From Burkholderia puraquae (GTDB lineage: Bacteria > Pseudomonadota > Gammaproteobacteria > Burkholderiales > Burkholderiaceae), in the NCBI RefSeq assembly GCF_002099195.1, contig NZ_NBYX01000003.1:1-64000 (forward strand): DNA of 64,000 nucleotides, written 5' to 3'. The number at the start of each line of letters is the position of its first letter. The stretch's first letter is position 1. The translations under genes were made by a program, and so were the position numbers. The notes beneath the pieces are model-generated. The model saw only the letters and a program-made list of their open reading frames with translations. It searched no databases and was not told the origin of the DNA. This document shows, in pieces, positions 8,445 to 16,537 of the stretch.

Positions 8445-9538
8445 AGATCCGCTCCGTCGAAACGCGAGTGATCGAGATTCCGTTCGAGGACGGCGGCAAG
8501 GGACTCGGCATTACTCCGTCGGCCTGGAAGTCGATGGAAACCGTGCTGATCCGTATCGAGGATACCGACGGCAACGTCGGCTGGGGCGAAGCATTCGGCT
8601 ATTTCGTGGCCGATGCGACGCGCAGCGTGGTCGAGACGCGCCTGAAGCCGCTGCTCGAAGGCGCGACCGTCGAATCGATTCCCGCGTGGACCAAGGCGAC
8701 GCAACGCGCGCTGCACATCTTCGGCCGCTACGGCATCACGCTGTTCGCGATTTCCGGCGTGGACATGGCGCTGTGGGATCTCGCCGCGAAGCGCCGGCAC
8801 GAACCGCTGTGGAAACTGCTCGGCGGCATCGAGCCCGCCACGCTGCCGACGTATGCGAGCCTGGTGCGCTACGGCGATGGCGAAGCCGCGTCGTCGATCT
8901 GCCGCCGTGCGCTCGACAAAGGCTTCGCCGACATCAAGCTGCACGAGATCGATCTCGCGGTGATCGAGGCCGCGCATGCGACGGTCGACGGCCGCGCGCC
9001 GATTTCGGTGGACGTGAACTGCGCGTGGACCGACGCGCAATCGCTCGCGAACATCGAGACGCTGAAGGCGCTGGGCGGCATTTCATGGCTCGAGGAGCCG
9101 ATTTTCCCGCCCGAGGATTTCGCGCGGCTCGCGGCGCTGCGCGATCGCGGCGTGCCGATCGCCGCCGGCGAGAACTGGTGTACGGCGCTGCAGTTCCAGC
9201 AGGCCGTCGATGCGCGCGCGGTCGACTATCTGCAGCCGAGCGTGAGCAAGGTCGGCGGCGTGACGGAGTTTCTGGAGATCGTCGAGCTGGCGCGCGCGGC
9301 GCAACTCGGTGTGCTGCCGCACAGCCCGTACTTCGGGCCCGGTTTCCTCACGACGCTGCATCTGGCCACCGCGCATCGCGACATGCTGCAGATCGAATGG
9401 CTGTATGTGGAGCCGGCTGCCGAACTGATCGCGCTCGAGTCGATTCGTTCGGGCCATCAGCTGCGGCTCGGCGACGCGCCCGGCATCGGTCTCGCGCCCG
9501 ACGAAGCGGTGATTGCGCACTTCGTGCGGCCGCGCTGA
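8441..9538 (+). CDS. Enolase-superfamily sugar-acid dehydratase (MR/MLE family)
   Basis: 365 residues. The barrel shows the three acidic metal ligands in successive strands: SVDVNCAW (Asp), WLEEPIFP (Glu) and IAAGENW (Glu). An IKLHEID segment on strand two and the DYLQPSVSKVGG plus LPHSPYFGPGF segments supply the Asp-His dyad typical of mandelate-racemase-group dehydratases. Such enzymes abstract the proton alpha to a carboxylate and eliminate water, turning aldonates or aldarates into 2-keto-3-deoxy acids. In this operon it would act after the dehydrogenase and lactone opening. Specificity (galactarate, glucarate, gluconate or other) cannot be decided from sequence alone. It is the last gene before a strong terminator. 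Confidence 0.85.
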   Translation: MKIRSVETRVIEIPFEDGGKGLGITPSAWKSMETVLIRIEDTDGNVGWGEAFGYFVADATRSVVETRLKPLLEGATVESIPAWTKATQRALHIFGRYGITLFAISGVDMALWDLAAKRRHEPLWKLLGGIEPATLPTYASLVRYGDGEAASSICRRALDKGFADIKLHEIDLAVIEAAHATVDGRAPISVDVNCAWTDAQSLANIETLKALGGISWLEEPIFPPEDFARLAALRDRGVPIAAGENWCTALQFQQAVDARAVDYLQPSVSKVGGVTEFLEIVELARAAQLGVLPHSPYFGPGFLTTLHLATAHRDMLQIEWLYVEPAAELIALESIRSGHQLRLGDAPGIGLAPDEAVIAHFVRPR

Positions 9539-9572
9539 GCGCGCGCCGGGCGGCGGCCGCCACGCGATACCA

Positions 9573-9600
9573 CGGCGAGCGCGAGGCTCGCCGTTTTTTT
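9573..9600 (+). terminator. Intrinsic terminator of the sugar-acid operon
   Basis: CGGCGAGC (9573-9580), loop GCGAG, GCTCGCCG (9586-9593), followed by seven T. It lies 35 bp after the dehydratase stop. The last two T are also part of the stop codon of the convergent esterase gene (TAA on the minus strand, 9601-9599), so the two operons share this boundary. Confidence 0.9.
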
Positions 9601-10546
9601 ATGCCCGCGCGGAATGGATCGCCGCGCCCCGTTCGATCAGGAACGACGCGATGCGGTCGTAGCACGCGCGGGTCTCGGCCAGCTCAGTCGCCCGCATTGC
9701 GCCATGCACGAGGCCGTGCGCGAGCCACGCATGCGCGTCGCCGCCCGCGTCGCGCACGCGCTGCACGAAGTCGATGCCCTGATCGCGCAGCACGTCGTGC
9801 ATCGCGACGACTACCAGCGCGGGCGCGAGCCCGTCGAAACGCTCGCATTCGAGCGGCATGGCGCGCGCGGTGCGACGCTCGATCTCGTTCGGCACATACA
9901 ACGCGATCGATTCCGCGAGCCCGCGCGCGGGCAGCATCGGTGCGCCGGCGTGTTCCCGCATCGACGGGAAATGGTCGGCGGCGCTCAGCACCGGATAGAC
10001 GAGCACCTGCGCGGCAGGCTGGGCCTCGGCGCGCTCGCGCAACGCGACGCAGAGCGCGGCGGCCAGCGTACCGCCCGCGCTGTCGCCCGCCACCGCGCGG
10101 CGGGTGGGGTCGAACGGCAGCGCCGTCGATGCCAGCGCATCCCAGACGGCCAGGCCGTCGTCCAGCGGCGCGGGAAAGCAGGCTTCGGGCGCGAGCCGGT
10201 AATCCACCGCGACGATCGCCAGATCGGCGCACGCCAGCAACGCATATGCGAACCAGTCGTGCGTGGTGTGATCACCGGTCGTCCAGCCGCCGCCGTGGAA
10301 AAACACCAGTACCGGCCAGCCGCGCGGGGGTGCATCGCCGGCCGGGACGAAACAGCGCGTCATCACGCCGCCGATCCGCCGATCGGTGACGACGAGCAGC
10401 TGCGGCGCGGGCGGCGTGAAATGCGCGCACTGGCGTGCAAAGGCCGCGCGGCGCGACGGCCAGTCGTCGGTGCAGCTGCGAAAGCGCGCGGCGGTATCGA
10501 TGAAGGCTTGCATATCGGCGCTCAGGCCGTGCGTGGCGTGATTCAT
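9599..10546 (-). CDS. Alpha/beta hydrolase, hormone-sensitive-lipase (HSL) group
   Basis: 315 residues. The HGGGW oxyanion-hole motif is followed by GDSAGGTLA (nucleophile Ser), a VLRDQG segment (acid Asp) and HGLVHG (catalytic His), which together mark the HSL/alpha-beta hydrolase-3 group of carboxylesterases. No signal peptide is apparent, so it should be cytoplasmic. It sits 74 bp downstream of the MFS transporter gene on the same strand and converges on the sugar-acid operon. It could hydrolyse a lactone or an ester of the imported compound. A lactonase role would fill the missing lactone-opening step, but that is inference only. Confidence 0.8.
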   Translation of the reverse strand: MNHATHGLSADMQAFIDTAARFRSCTDDWPSRRAAFARQCAHFTPPAPQLLVVTDRRIGGVMTRCFVPAGDAPPRGWPVLVFFHGGGWTTGDHTTHDWFAYALLACADLAIVAVDYRLAPEACFPAPLDDGLAVWDALASTALPFDPTRRAVAGDSAGGTLAAALCVALRERAEAQPAAQVLVYPVLSAADHFPSMREHAGAPMLPARGLAESIALYVPNEIERRTARAMPLECERFDGLAPALVVVAMHDVLRDQGIDFVQRVRDAGGDAHAWLAHGLVHGAMRATELAETRACYDRIASFLIERGAAIHSARA

Positions 10547-10620
10547 GGCGTCAAAAAAATAAGCGGCGCAGGTCCTGCCGGACATGCGCCATGGGGGCGA
10601 TCGCGCATCGACGCGCGGCG

Positions 10621-11898
10621 TCAAGCCAGCGTCGGCGCCGGGAGGTGCTCCTTGCCGCTGACGAAGCACGCGAGAATCAGCGAGCCGATCAGGCCGACCA
10701 CACCGGCCAGCACGAATGCGCTGACGAAGCTGCCGGTGCTCTGAATCAGGAAGCCCGTAACCGCCGGACCGACGATGCCCGAGCAGTTCGCGAGACCGTG
10801 CATGAAGCCGCTCGCGGTGCCGACCTGATGGCGCGGCACGCTGTCCTGGATTATCGCCCAGTACGCCGGGCCGGCCAGCATCAGCAGGCCGATGGCGACC
10901 GTCATCACAGTGACTGCCGTCCACACTTCGTCGACGATGCCGGTAAGCGCGACACAGCCCGCCGAGATCAGGAACGACGTCACCAGCACGACCTTGCGCG
11001 ACATCATGCGGCGGCCGGTGCGGCGGTAGATCGCATCGACGATGAACCCGCCCGACATGTAGCCGATCGCGCCCGTGATCCACGGCAGCGAGCTGACGAG
11101 GCTCATGTCCTTCAGGCTGATGTTGCGTGCATCGACCAGGTAGCTCGGAAACCAGGTGATGAAGAAAAACAGGATGTAGTTGTAGCAGAAGAGCGAGATG
11201 CCGGTGGTCAGCACCGAACGCGTCGCGACGACCTCGCGGATCGACACCTTTTCCCCCTGCGGACGCCGCACCGGTTCCTGGCCGGCATCGATCTGCGCCA
11301 GCTCCGCCTTGCTGACCCGCGGATGCTCGGCCGGCGTTTCCGTCGACAGGCGCCGCCACATCACGACCCAGCCAAGGCCAAGCACGCCCATCACGATGAA
11401 CGCGGTGCGCCAGCCGAAGGTCAGGGCCAGAAAGCCGACGATGGGGCCTGCCAGCGCCCCGCCGATCGGCCCACCCGACTGGCCGATACCAGCCGCCGAT
11501 GCGCGCTCGCCGATCGGGAACCAGGTATTGACGACCTTGTTGGCGGTCGCGGCGTTCGGCCCTTCACCCATGCCGAACGCGATGCGCAGGGCCAGCATCG
11601 ACCAGAAACCGGAAACCGCCGCGGTCAGGCCGCAGGCGATGGACCAGCCGGTCATCGACCAGCTCAGCACGCGGCGCCCGCCGAAGCGGTCGGAAAAGTA
11701 GCCGCCGAGGAAGTTGAACGCGGCGTAGCCGATGGAAAACGCGCCGAAGATGATGCCCTTCTCGCCCGCCGTCAGGTGGTAGTCGCGCGTGATGAAAGGC
11801 ATCGCGATCGACAGCGCGGAGCGGTCGATGTAGTTGATGACCGTGGCGAGCAGAAGCATCGCCAGAATGGTCGAGCGGTATTGTCCGCGGAATTTCAT
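10621..11898 (-). CDS. MFS transporter, anion:cation symporter (sugar-acid uptake type)
   Basis: 425 residues from the ATG at 11898. The GGAG nine bases upstream favours this start over an ATG five codons earlier. About 12 hydrophobic segments are visible. The INYIDRSALSIAMP opening, the SDRFGGRRVL loop after helix 2 and GEGPNAATANKVVNTWFP are typical of the ACS family that carries hexuronates, galactonate and glucarate. Its neighbours (dehydratase, dehydrogenase, KGSA dehydrogenase on the other strand, porin upstream) make sugar-acid import the likely job. Confidence 0.85.
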   Translation of the reverse strand: MKFRGQYRSTILAMLLLATVINYIDRSALSIAMPFITRDYHLTAGEKGIIFGAFSIGYAAFNFLGGYFSDRFGGRRVLSWSMTGWSIACGLTAAVSGFWSMLALRIAFGMGEGPNAATANKVVNTWFPIGERASAAGIGQSGGPIGGALAGPIVGFLALTFGWRTAFIVMGVLGLGWVVMWRRLSTETPAEHPRVSKAELAQIDAGQEPVRRPQGEKVSIREVVATRSVLTTGISLFCYNYILFFFITWFPSYLVDARNISLKDMSLVSSLPWITGAIGYMSGGFIVDAIYRRTGRRMMSRKVVLVTSFLISAGCVALTGIVDEVWTAVTVMTVAIGLLMLAGPAYWAIIQDSVPRHQVGTASGFMHGLANCSGIVGPAVTGFLIQSTGSFVSAFVLAGVVGLIGSLILACFVSGKEHLPAPTLA

Positions 11899-12055
11899 GC
11901 TGGGTGTCTCCATCGTTGCTATGCGCCTGCCGCGCGGCGTGCGCGCAAGCGTCTTTGGACAGCATCGTACGGCCGGATCGCGCGGCTGAACATGCCTGTC
12001 TCGCCGGAAAGAACGTGCCAATCCCACGCATTGGAATTGGCCGCGCGGCCGGCAC

Positions 12056-13219
12056 TCAGAACTTGTGGCGCAACCCGATCACGGTGCCGACCTGCCGGTT
12101 GTTCGACGCGGGCGACAGCGCCCACAGCTGAGCCATCGCTGCCTGTCCGGTCGAATCGCGACCTGATGCCTGTTGCGCCATCACCATTGCGTACACGTCG
12201 GTGCGCTTCGACAGGAGGTAGTCGATCGACACATCGGCTTCGTGATACGTGACCTTGCCGGCCTCGCCGTTCCGCACCGGCGCGCCGTGGATATACTGAT
12301 ACGAGGCGCCGAGCTTGAGCGACGGCGTGATCGCATAGCCGAGCGCGAGTTCCGCAGTGTTGAATGCAGCCGTGCCCTGGTAGCCCTGCGGATTCAGGCT
12401 GCCGAGCGCGCCGAGACCCTGGAAGCGCACGTTGCTGTAAGTGAGCGCGACATTCAGGTTGCCGAACGCATAGCTGCCCGACGCTGCGAACGTGTTCAGC
12501 GAGCGGGCCGACGCATAGCCCGAGAAGATCCGGTACGCGGACATGTTGTTGCCTGTCGTGCTCGACGACGGGTTGTTGCCGTAGTACGAGAAGTTCGGAT
12601 CGCGCACGTCCAGATACGCGACGCCGAGGAACAGCGGCCCCTGGCTATACGATGCGCCGAACGAATAGGCGCGGTTGCGCTCGAAGCTGCCCGCCACGCC
12701 ACCCAGGCTGAACAGGCCACCGAACTTGAAGCCGTGCAGGTTCACGCTCGAATACTTGACGACATTGTTCAGGCGATAATCGTTGCCGAGGTTGTCGAAT
12801 TCCCCGGGATGGTTGATCAGCAGCGCGGTATTTGCCCGCGCCGGTTCGGCGTAGTCGACGATCGCGTCGTACTGGCGGCCGACCGTCACCGTACCGTACG
12901 GGCTCGCGATACCCACATACGCCTGCCTTCCGAACATCGCGCCACCCTGACCGAGCGAGCCATTCAGCGGCGAGAAGCCGCTTTCCAGCCGGAAGATCGC
13001 CTGATAGCCGCCGCCCAGGTCCTCGGTGCCCGTCAGCCCCCAACGGTTGCCCTGGTACCAGCCGGCCTGCGTGGCGTACTGGTGCGCGCCGTTGACGTTG
13101 TTCACGTAGAGCAACCCGGCGTCGAGCACGCCATACAGCGTGATGCTGCTCTGGGCATGGCTCAGCATCGGCATCAACAGCGCGAGCGAGGTCGCGACAC
13201 ATTGCTTTGCATACTTCAC
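12056..13219 (-). CDS. Gram-negative outer-membrane porin
   Basis: 387 residues starting at a GTG (13219) with AAGGAG 8 nt upstream. A signal peptide ends SHAQ, and the mature protein begins QSSITLYGVLDAGLLYVN. It contains the RWGLTGTEDLGGGYQAIFRLESGF block and the FGRQAYVGIASPYGTVTVGRQYD block, and ends with the outer-membrane signal VIGLRHKF (terminal Phe). This is the 16-strand trimeric general porin type of beta-proteobacteria (OmpC-like). It heads the porin-MFS-esterase run and probably admits the same sugar-acid substrate. Confidence 0.93.
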   Translation of the reverse strand: MKYAKQCVATSLALLMPMLSHAQSSITLYGVLDAGLLYVNNVNGAHQYATQAGWYQGNRWGLTGTEDLGGGYQAIFRLESGFSPLNGSLGQGGAMFGRQAYVGIASPYGTVTVGRQYDAIVDYAEPARANTALLINHPGEFDNLGNDYRLNNVVKYSSVNLHGFKFGGLFSLGGVAGSFERNRAYSFGASYSQGPLFLGVAYLDVRDPNFSYYGNNPSSSTTGNNMSAYRIFSGYASARSLNTFAASGSYAFGNLNVALTYSNVRFQGLGALGSLNPQGYQGTAAFNTAELALGYAITPSLKLGASYQYIHGAPVRNGEAGKVTYHEADVSIDYLLSKRTDVYAMVMAQQASGRDSTGQAAMAQLWALSPASNNRQVGTVIGLRHKF

Positions 13220-13743
13220 GCGTGTCTCCTTTTCATTCCCATTCGTTTGCATAACTAATGTGTTTTCGCCTGACGAGCACCGAACATGTGCGGCGCGATG
13301 CCCTGCGAAGGTTCTGGCGACGCAAGTCGCCGAACAGGAATCGAATGCTAGCGATGCGTCCTCGCATTGGGAATCTTGGCCGTGCCGCGAATACGCGATT
13401 AGTTCCACGAACTGGGATTCGGATCGCAGACCTCCGGATTACCCGCAAACGCGAAAAGCGGTTGCGCGCCGTTTCACGTCATCGCGATTTGTCTGAATGA
13501 ACGGCTTCAAGGCAATCTTCGACGTTCGTTTTTCCTTGCCGGCGAAAAAAGGGCGCGCCATCTCGGCGCCGCATCCGGCCCGATGCCGTCCGGATACGCG
13601 TTCCATTCCAGCCGCTGGGAATGACGGCTATCTTCCGTTGCTTTCGATCACGTTTCGCCCGTCGACACCCACACCTGTTTGGGTAGCATGGTTTCCATCG
13701 CCAAGCGCGCCGAATACGGGAGACACGCATGCCCCCCTCGAGG
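13220..13743. other. 524-bp gap between porin and IS3 element
   Basis: No recognised gene. The first part must hold the porin promoter. Near the right edge (13714-13743) a GGGAGACACGC-ATG arrangement gives a good ribosome binding site and start codon, whose frame runs only four codons before the IS3 inverted repeat. It may be the first codons of a gene disrupted by the element, but no continuation is recognisable on the far side. Confidence 0.4.
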
Positions 13744-13772
13744 TGATCCGCTTTAGGAATCCCGGACCGATC
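13744..13772 (+). repeat. Left terminal inverted repeat of the IS3 element
   Basis: TGATCCGCTT then a 7-bp unmatched stretch then CCCGGACC. It pairs with the right repeat at 14952-14980. Confidence 0.8.
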
Positions 13773-13823
13773 CGAGCGTGAGTTTTGAGTCAAACTTGAC
13801 CCTGAGCCAGGAGGTGGTTTGTC

Positions 13824-14952
13824 ATGAAACGGAAACGCTCTTCGATCGAACAGATTGTGGCGGTGCTCAAGCAAGCTGAGCTGGGCATGCCAGTGGCCGA
13901 TGTGATCCGGCAGGTCGGTATTTCCGAACAGACGTTCTATCGGTGGAAGAAGCAATATGCCGGAATGCAGTCAGATCAGGTGCGCGAGCTCAAGCAACTG
14001 CAAGAGGAGAACGCGCGGCTCAAGAAGCTGGTTGCCGAACTGAGCCTGGACAAGGCCATTTTGCAGGACGTTGCATCAAAAAAGTGGCCCGCCCGCGCTG
14101 AGACGAGACGTGGTGGATTACGTGGTGAGCCACTACGGATTGACGATGAGGCGGGCCTGTCGGCTCGTGAAGCAACCGCGCAGCGTTCAGTACTACCGAA
14201 GTATCAAAGACCCGCGCTCAGAGCTTCGGTCGAGGATGCGCAAGATTGCCCATACGCGGGTGCGCTACGGCTATCGACGTGTCCACGTGCTGTTGCGCCG
14301 GGTAGGCTGGCAGTTGGGCCGGAACCAGGCGTACCGGCTGTATTGCGAAGAGCAGTTGCAGTTGCGCTCAAAGTTACCGCAGCGGCGAAAGATGGTGGTG
14401 ACGCGGGTGGCGAAGATCGTTCCGATCAAACCAAACGATGCGTGGAGTATGGATTTTGCGGCCGACCAGCTTGCTGATGGTTCGAAATTTCGCACCTTGA
14501 CGATCGTGGATGTCTTCACGAAGGAAGCGTTGGCGATCGAAGTCGGACAACGGCCGAAAGGCGAACACGTGGTATCTGGACTGAATCGAATCGCCGCTCG
14601 GCGCGGCGCTCCGCGACATCTGTTCGTCGACAACGGCAGCGAATTTTCGGGGCGCCTGCTCGACATGTGGGCGTACCACTATCGAGCCAAAATCGACTTC
14701 AGCAGGCCCGAGAAGCCACCGACAATTGCCACATCGAGACGTTTAACGGATCATTCCGCGACGAGTGCTTGAACCTCCATTGGTTCGAAACGCTCGGGGG
14801 AAGCCAAAGCGATCGTCGAGGCGTGGCGCCGGGATTACAACGAGAGTCGTCCTCACTCGGCTCTCAAAGAGCTGGCACCAGCCGAATTCGCCCGTCAGCT
14901 GGTGCCTTCATCGGGTTCAGCCAGACCTGAAACGCCGCAAAACTCGCTCTAG
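13824..14952 (+). pseudogene. IS3-family transposase OrfA-OrfB with frameshifts
   Basis: OrfA starts at the ATG 13824 (MKRKRSSIEQIVAVLKQAEL, HTH ISEQTFYRWKKQY, leucine-zipper-like helix to LQDVASKKW). A slippery A AAA AAG lies at its expected end near 14080. OrfB (DDE integrase core: AWSMDFAADQ, FVDNGSEFSG, and a final E region DYNESRPHSALKELAP) lies +1 rather than -1 of orfA. This suggests a base missing near 14095. Its frame breaks again near 14727 (one base lost, KPTDNCHIETFNGSF continues in another frame) and returns after a GGGGG run near 14797 (one base gained). The original stop TAG is at 14950-14952. The active site is therefore split over three frames. Confidence 0.85.
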
Positions 14953-14980
14953 ATCTGGTCCGGGAAACCCAAGCGGATCA
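14952..14980 (-). repeat. Right terminal inverted repeat of the IS3 element
   Basis: Read inward it is TGATCCGCTT, a 6-bp unmatched stretch, then CCCGGACC, matching the left end. Confidence 0.8.
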
Positions 14981-15127
14981 GCCCGGTCGCTCCACTTACC
15001 CAACTGTCCGAATTCGCGCAGCCACCTCTCCCGTTAAGCAACATTAATGTCAGATCAAGTCATAGGTTTTACAGATGACAGGCCGCCTAGAGGCGACCCG
15101 TCTCAGCGCACTAGCTCGCCCACGGAT

Positions 15128-16273
15128 CTACATCTTCACAACATCGAGCAGCATCTTCTTTCCTGCCTTGTAGTCGTAAAGCGAAATCACACTGTGCTTG
15201 AGGTCGCCCTTCGAGTCGAACGTCGTTTCCCCGATCACCCCGGTGTAATCTGTCTTCGGCATCTCTCGCAGAATCTTCGCCGGATCGGTCGAATTCGCGC
15301 GCTTCATCGCATCGACAATGATGTACACGGCGTCATACGTGAACGGCGCGTAGATCAGAATAGGCTGATGGAAGCGTGCTTCATACTTCTGCTGAAATTC
15401 CTTGCCCGTCGCCATCTTCTCAAGTGCGAGCCCCGCTTGTGAGCAGATCACGTTGTCGGTTGCCGAGCCGGCCAAATCGGCCAAGTTTTCGGTGCACAGA
15501 CCGTCGCCAGCGAGCACTTTCGCACGCAACCCCAGCTGTTTCGACTGCTTCGCGAACGGACCGCCCGTCGCGTCCATACCGCCGTACATAATCACATCCG
15601 GGTTCTCGCCCTTGATTTTCGTCAAAATCGCGCGAAAATCTACTGCCTTGTCGTTCGTCGCATCGTGCGATACCACCGTTACACCAAGCGCCTTCGCAGT
15701 CTTCTCAAATTCGTTCGCGAGCCCCTGGCCGTACGCAGTTGCATCGTCGACGATCGCAACTGACTTCACTTTCAGGTTCTTTACCGCGTAATTGGCGAGC
15801 GCCGGCCCCTGTTGCGCGTCCGTCGCCACCATTCGGTACGTTGTCTTGAACCCTTGCTGTGTCAAAGTCGGATTGGTTGACGATGGTGATATCTGCACAA
15901 TGCCCGCGTCGCTATAAATCTTCGATGCCGGAATCGACGTACCCGAGTTCAGGTGACCAACCACAGCGACGACGCGATCATCGACCAGCTTTTGAGCGGC
16001 CTGGGTCGCTTGGCGCGGATCCGCGGCGTCGTCCTGCGCATCGAGCATCAGCGTAATCCTCTGGCCACCGACAACGAGCCCCTTCTTGTTGATCTCTTCG
16101 ACGGCAAGTCTCGCGCCGTTTTCGTTGTCTTTCCCAAGATGGGCGATCTGCCCGGTCAGCGGCGCAACATGGCCAATCTTGACGATCTGGTCAGCTGCAG
16201 CCTGTGTTGAAATCGTCGCGCAGAGCATCGCCACAGCAGGGAAGATTGCCGGAATTTTCGTCGTGAAATTCAT
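15128..16273 (-). CDS. Branched-chain amino acid-type ABC substrate-binding protein (LivK-like)
   Basis: 381 residues from the ATG at 16273 (GGAG six bases upstream). An N-terminal signal peptide ending STQAAA precedes mature IVKIGHVAPLTGQIAHLGKDNENGARLAVEEINKKG, the standard opening of Peripla_BP_6 proteins. GHLNSGTSIPASKIYSDAGIVQISPSSTNP and DATAYGQGLANEFEKTAKALG follow. It would bind an amino acid or an aromatic or short-chain acid in the periplasm. No LivH/M/G/F membrane or ATPase genes are next to it, so it is an orphan receptor. It is followed upstream on the same strand by the AnsP-like permease gene, which may share its substrate range. Confidence 0.9.
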   Translation of the reverse strand: MNFTTKIPAIFPAVAMLCATISTQAAADQIVKIGHVAPLTGQIAHLGKDNENGARLAVEEINKKGLVVGGQRITLMLDAQDDAADPRQATQAAQKLVDDRVVAVVGHLNSGTSIPASKIYSDAGIVQISPSSTNPTLTQQGFKTTYRMVATDAQQGPALANYAVKNLKVKSVAIVDDATAYGQGLANEFEKTAKALGVTVVSHDATNDKAVDFRAILTKIKGENPDVIMYGGMDATGGPFAKQSKQLGLRAKVLAGDGLCTENLADLAGSATDNVICSQAGLALEKMATGKEFQQKYEARFHQPILIYAPFTYDAVYIIVDAMKRANSTDPAKILREMPKTDYTGVIGETTFDSKGDLKHSVISLYDYKAGKKMLLDVVKM

Positions 16274-16496
16274 CGTGGTCTCCAGGAAAAAGTCATCTTC
16301 CGCTGCACCGAACACCCGCTCGTTGACAGAGCATCAGTGGCCGGCCGCTCGAGATTAATTCGTCATACATACCATTAAAATAATGCGGCTGCCTCAAACG
16401 GCCGCTTCGCTCTCAGGATGAGTCAACCGGCGTACCCATGAAACACTGAGATAGCCTTCCAGAACAGCCTCGGAGTTCTTCTTTTTTCTGTTGCGA

Positions 16497-16527
16497 CGAT
16501 ACCGATTCGCTCACGCGATCGGTATCG
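16497..16527 (-). terminator. Perfect 10-bp hairpin downstream of the permease gene
   Basis: CGATACCGAT and ATCGGTATCG pair across an 11-nt loop, starting 11 bp after the permease stop codon (16538). There is no T-run downstream on the minus strand, so intrinsic termination is doubtful; it could protect the 3' end or act with Rho. Confidence 0.4.
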
Positions 16528-16537
16528 CGAGGGTCTG

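Larger units (their letters stand above)
13744..14980 (+). mobile_element. Decayed IS3-family insertion sequence, 1237 bp
   Basis: Terminal inverted repeats can be seen: the left end reads TGATCCGCTT...CCCGGACC and the right end, read inward, has the same TGATCCGCTT and CCCGGACC blocks with one base difference in spacing. Inside are orfA and orfB. The flanks (gagg on the left, gccc on the right) are not a direct repeat, so the target duplication is missing. That points to later rearrangement or ageing. At least two, probably three, indels break orfB, so the copy should be unable to transpose on its own. Confidence 0.85.

Noticed and set aside
10591..12252. 553-codon frame on the plus strand across the MFS gene
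   Set aside because: It is antisense of a well-defined MFS transporter and shows no family motifs.
12173..13258. 361-codon plus-strand frame opposite the first porin
   Set aside because: Antisense shadow; the porin has a signal peptide, complete strand pattern and C-terminal Phe.
16497..16527. Hairpin after the permease gene as a standard intrinsic terminator
   Set aside because: No T-run downstream on the transcribed strand; kept only as a low-confidence structure.
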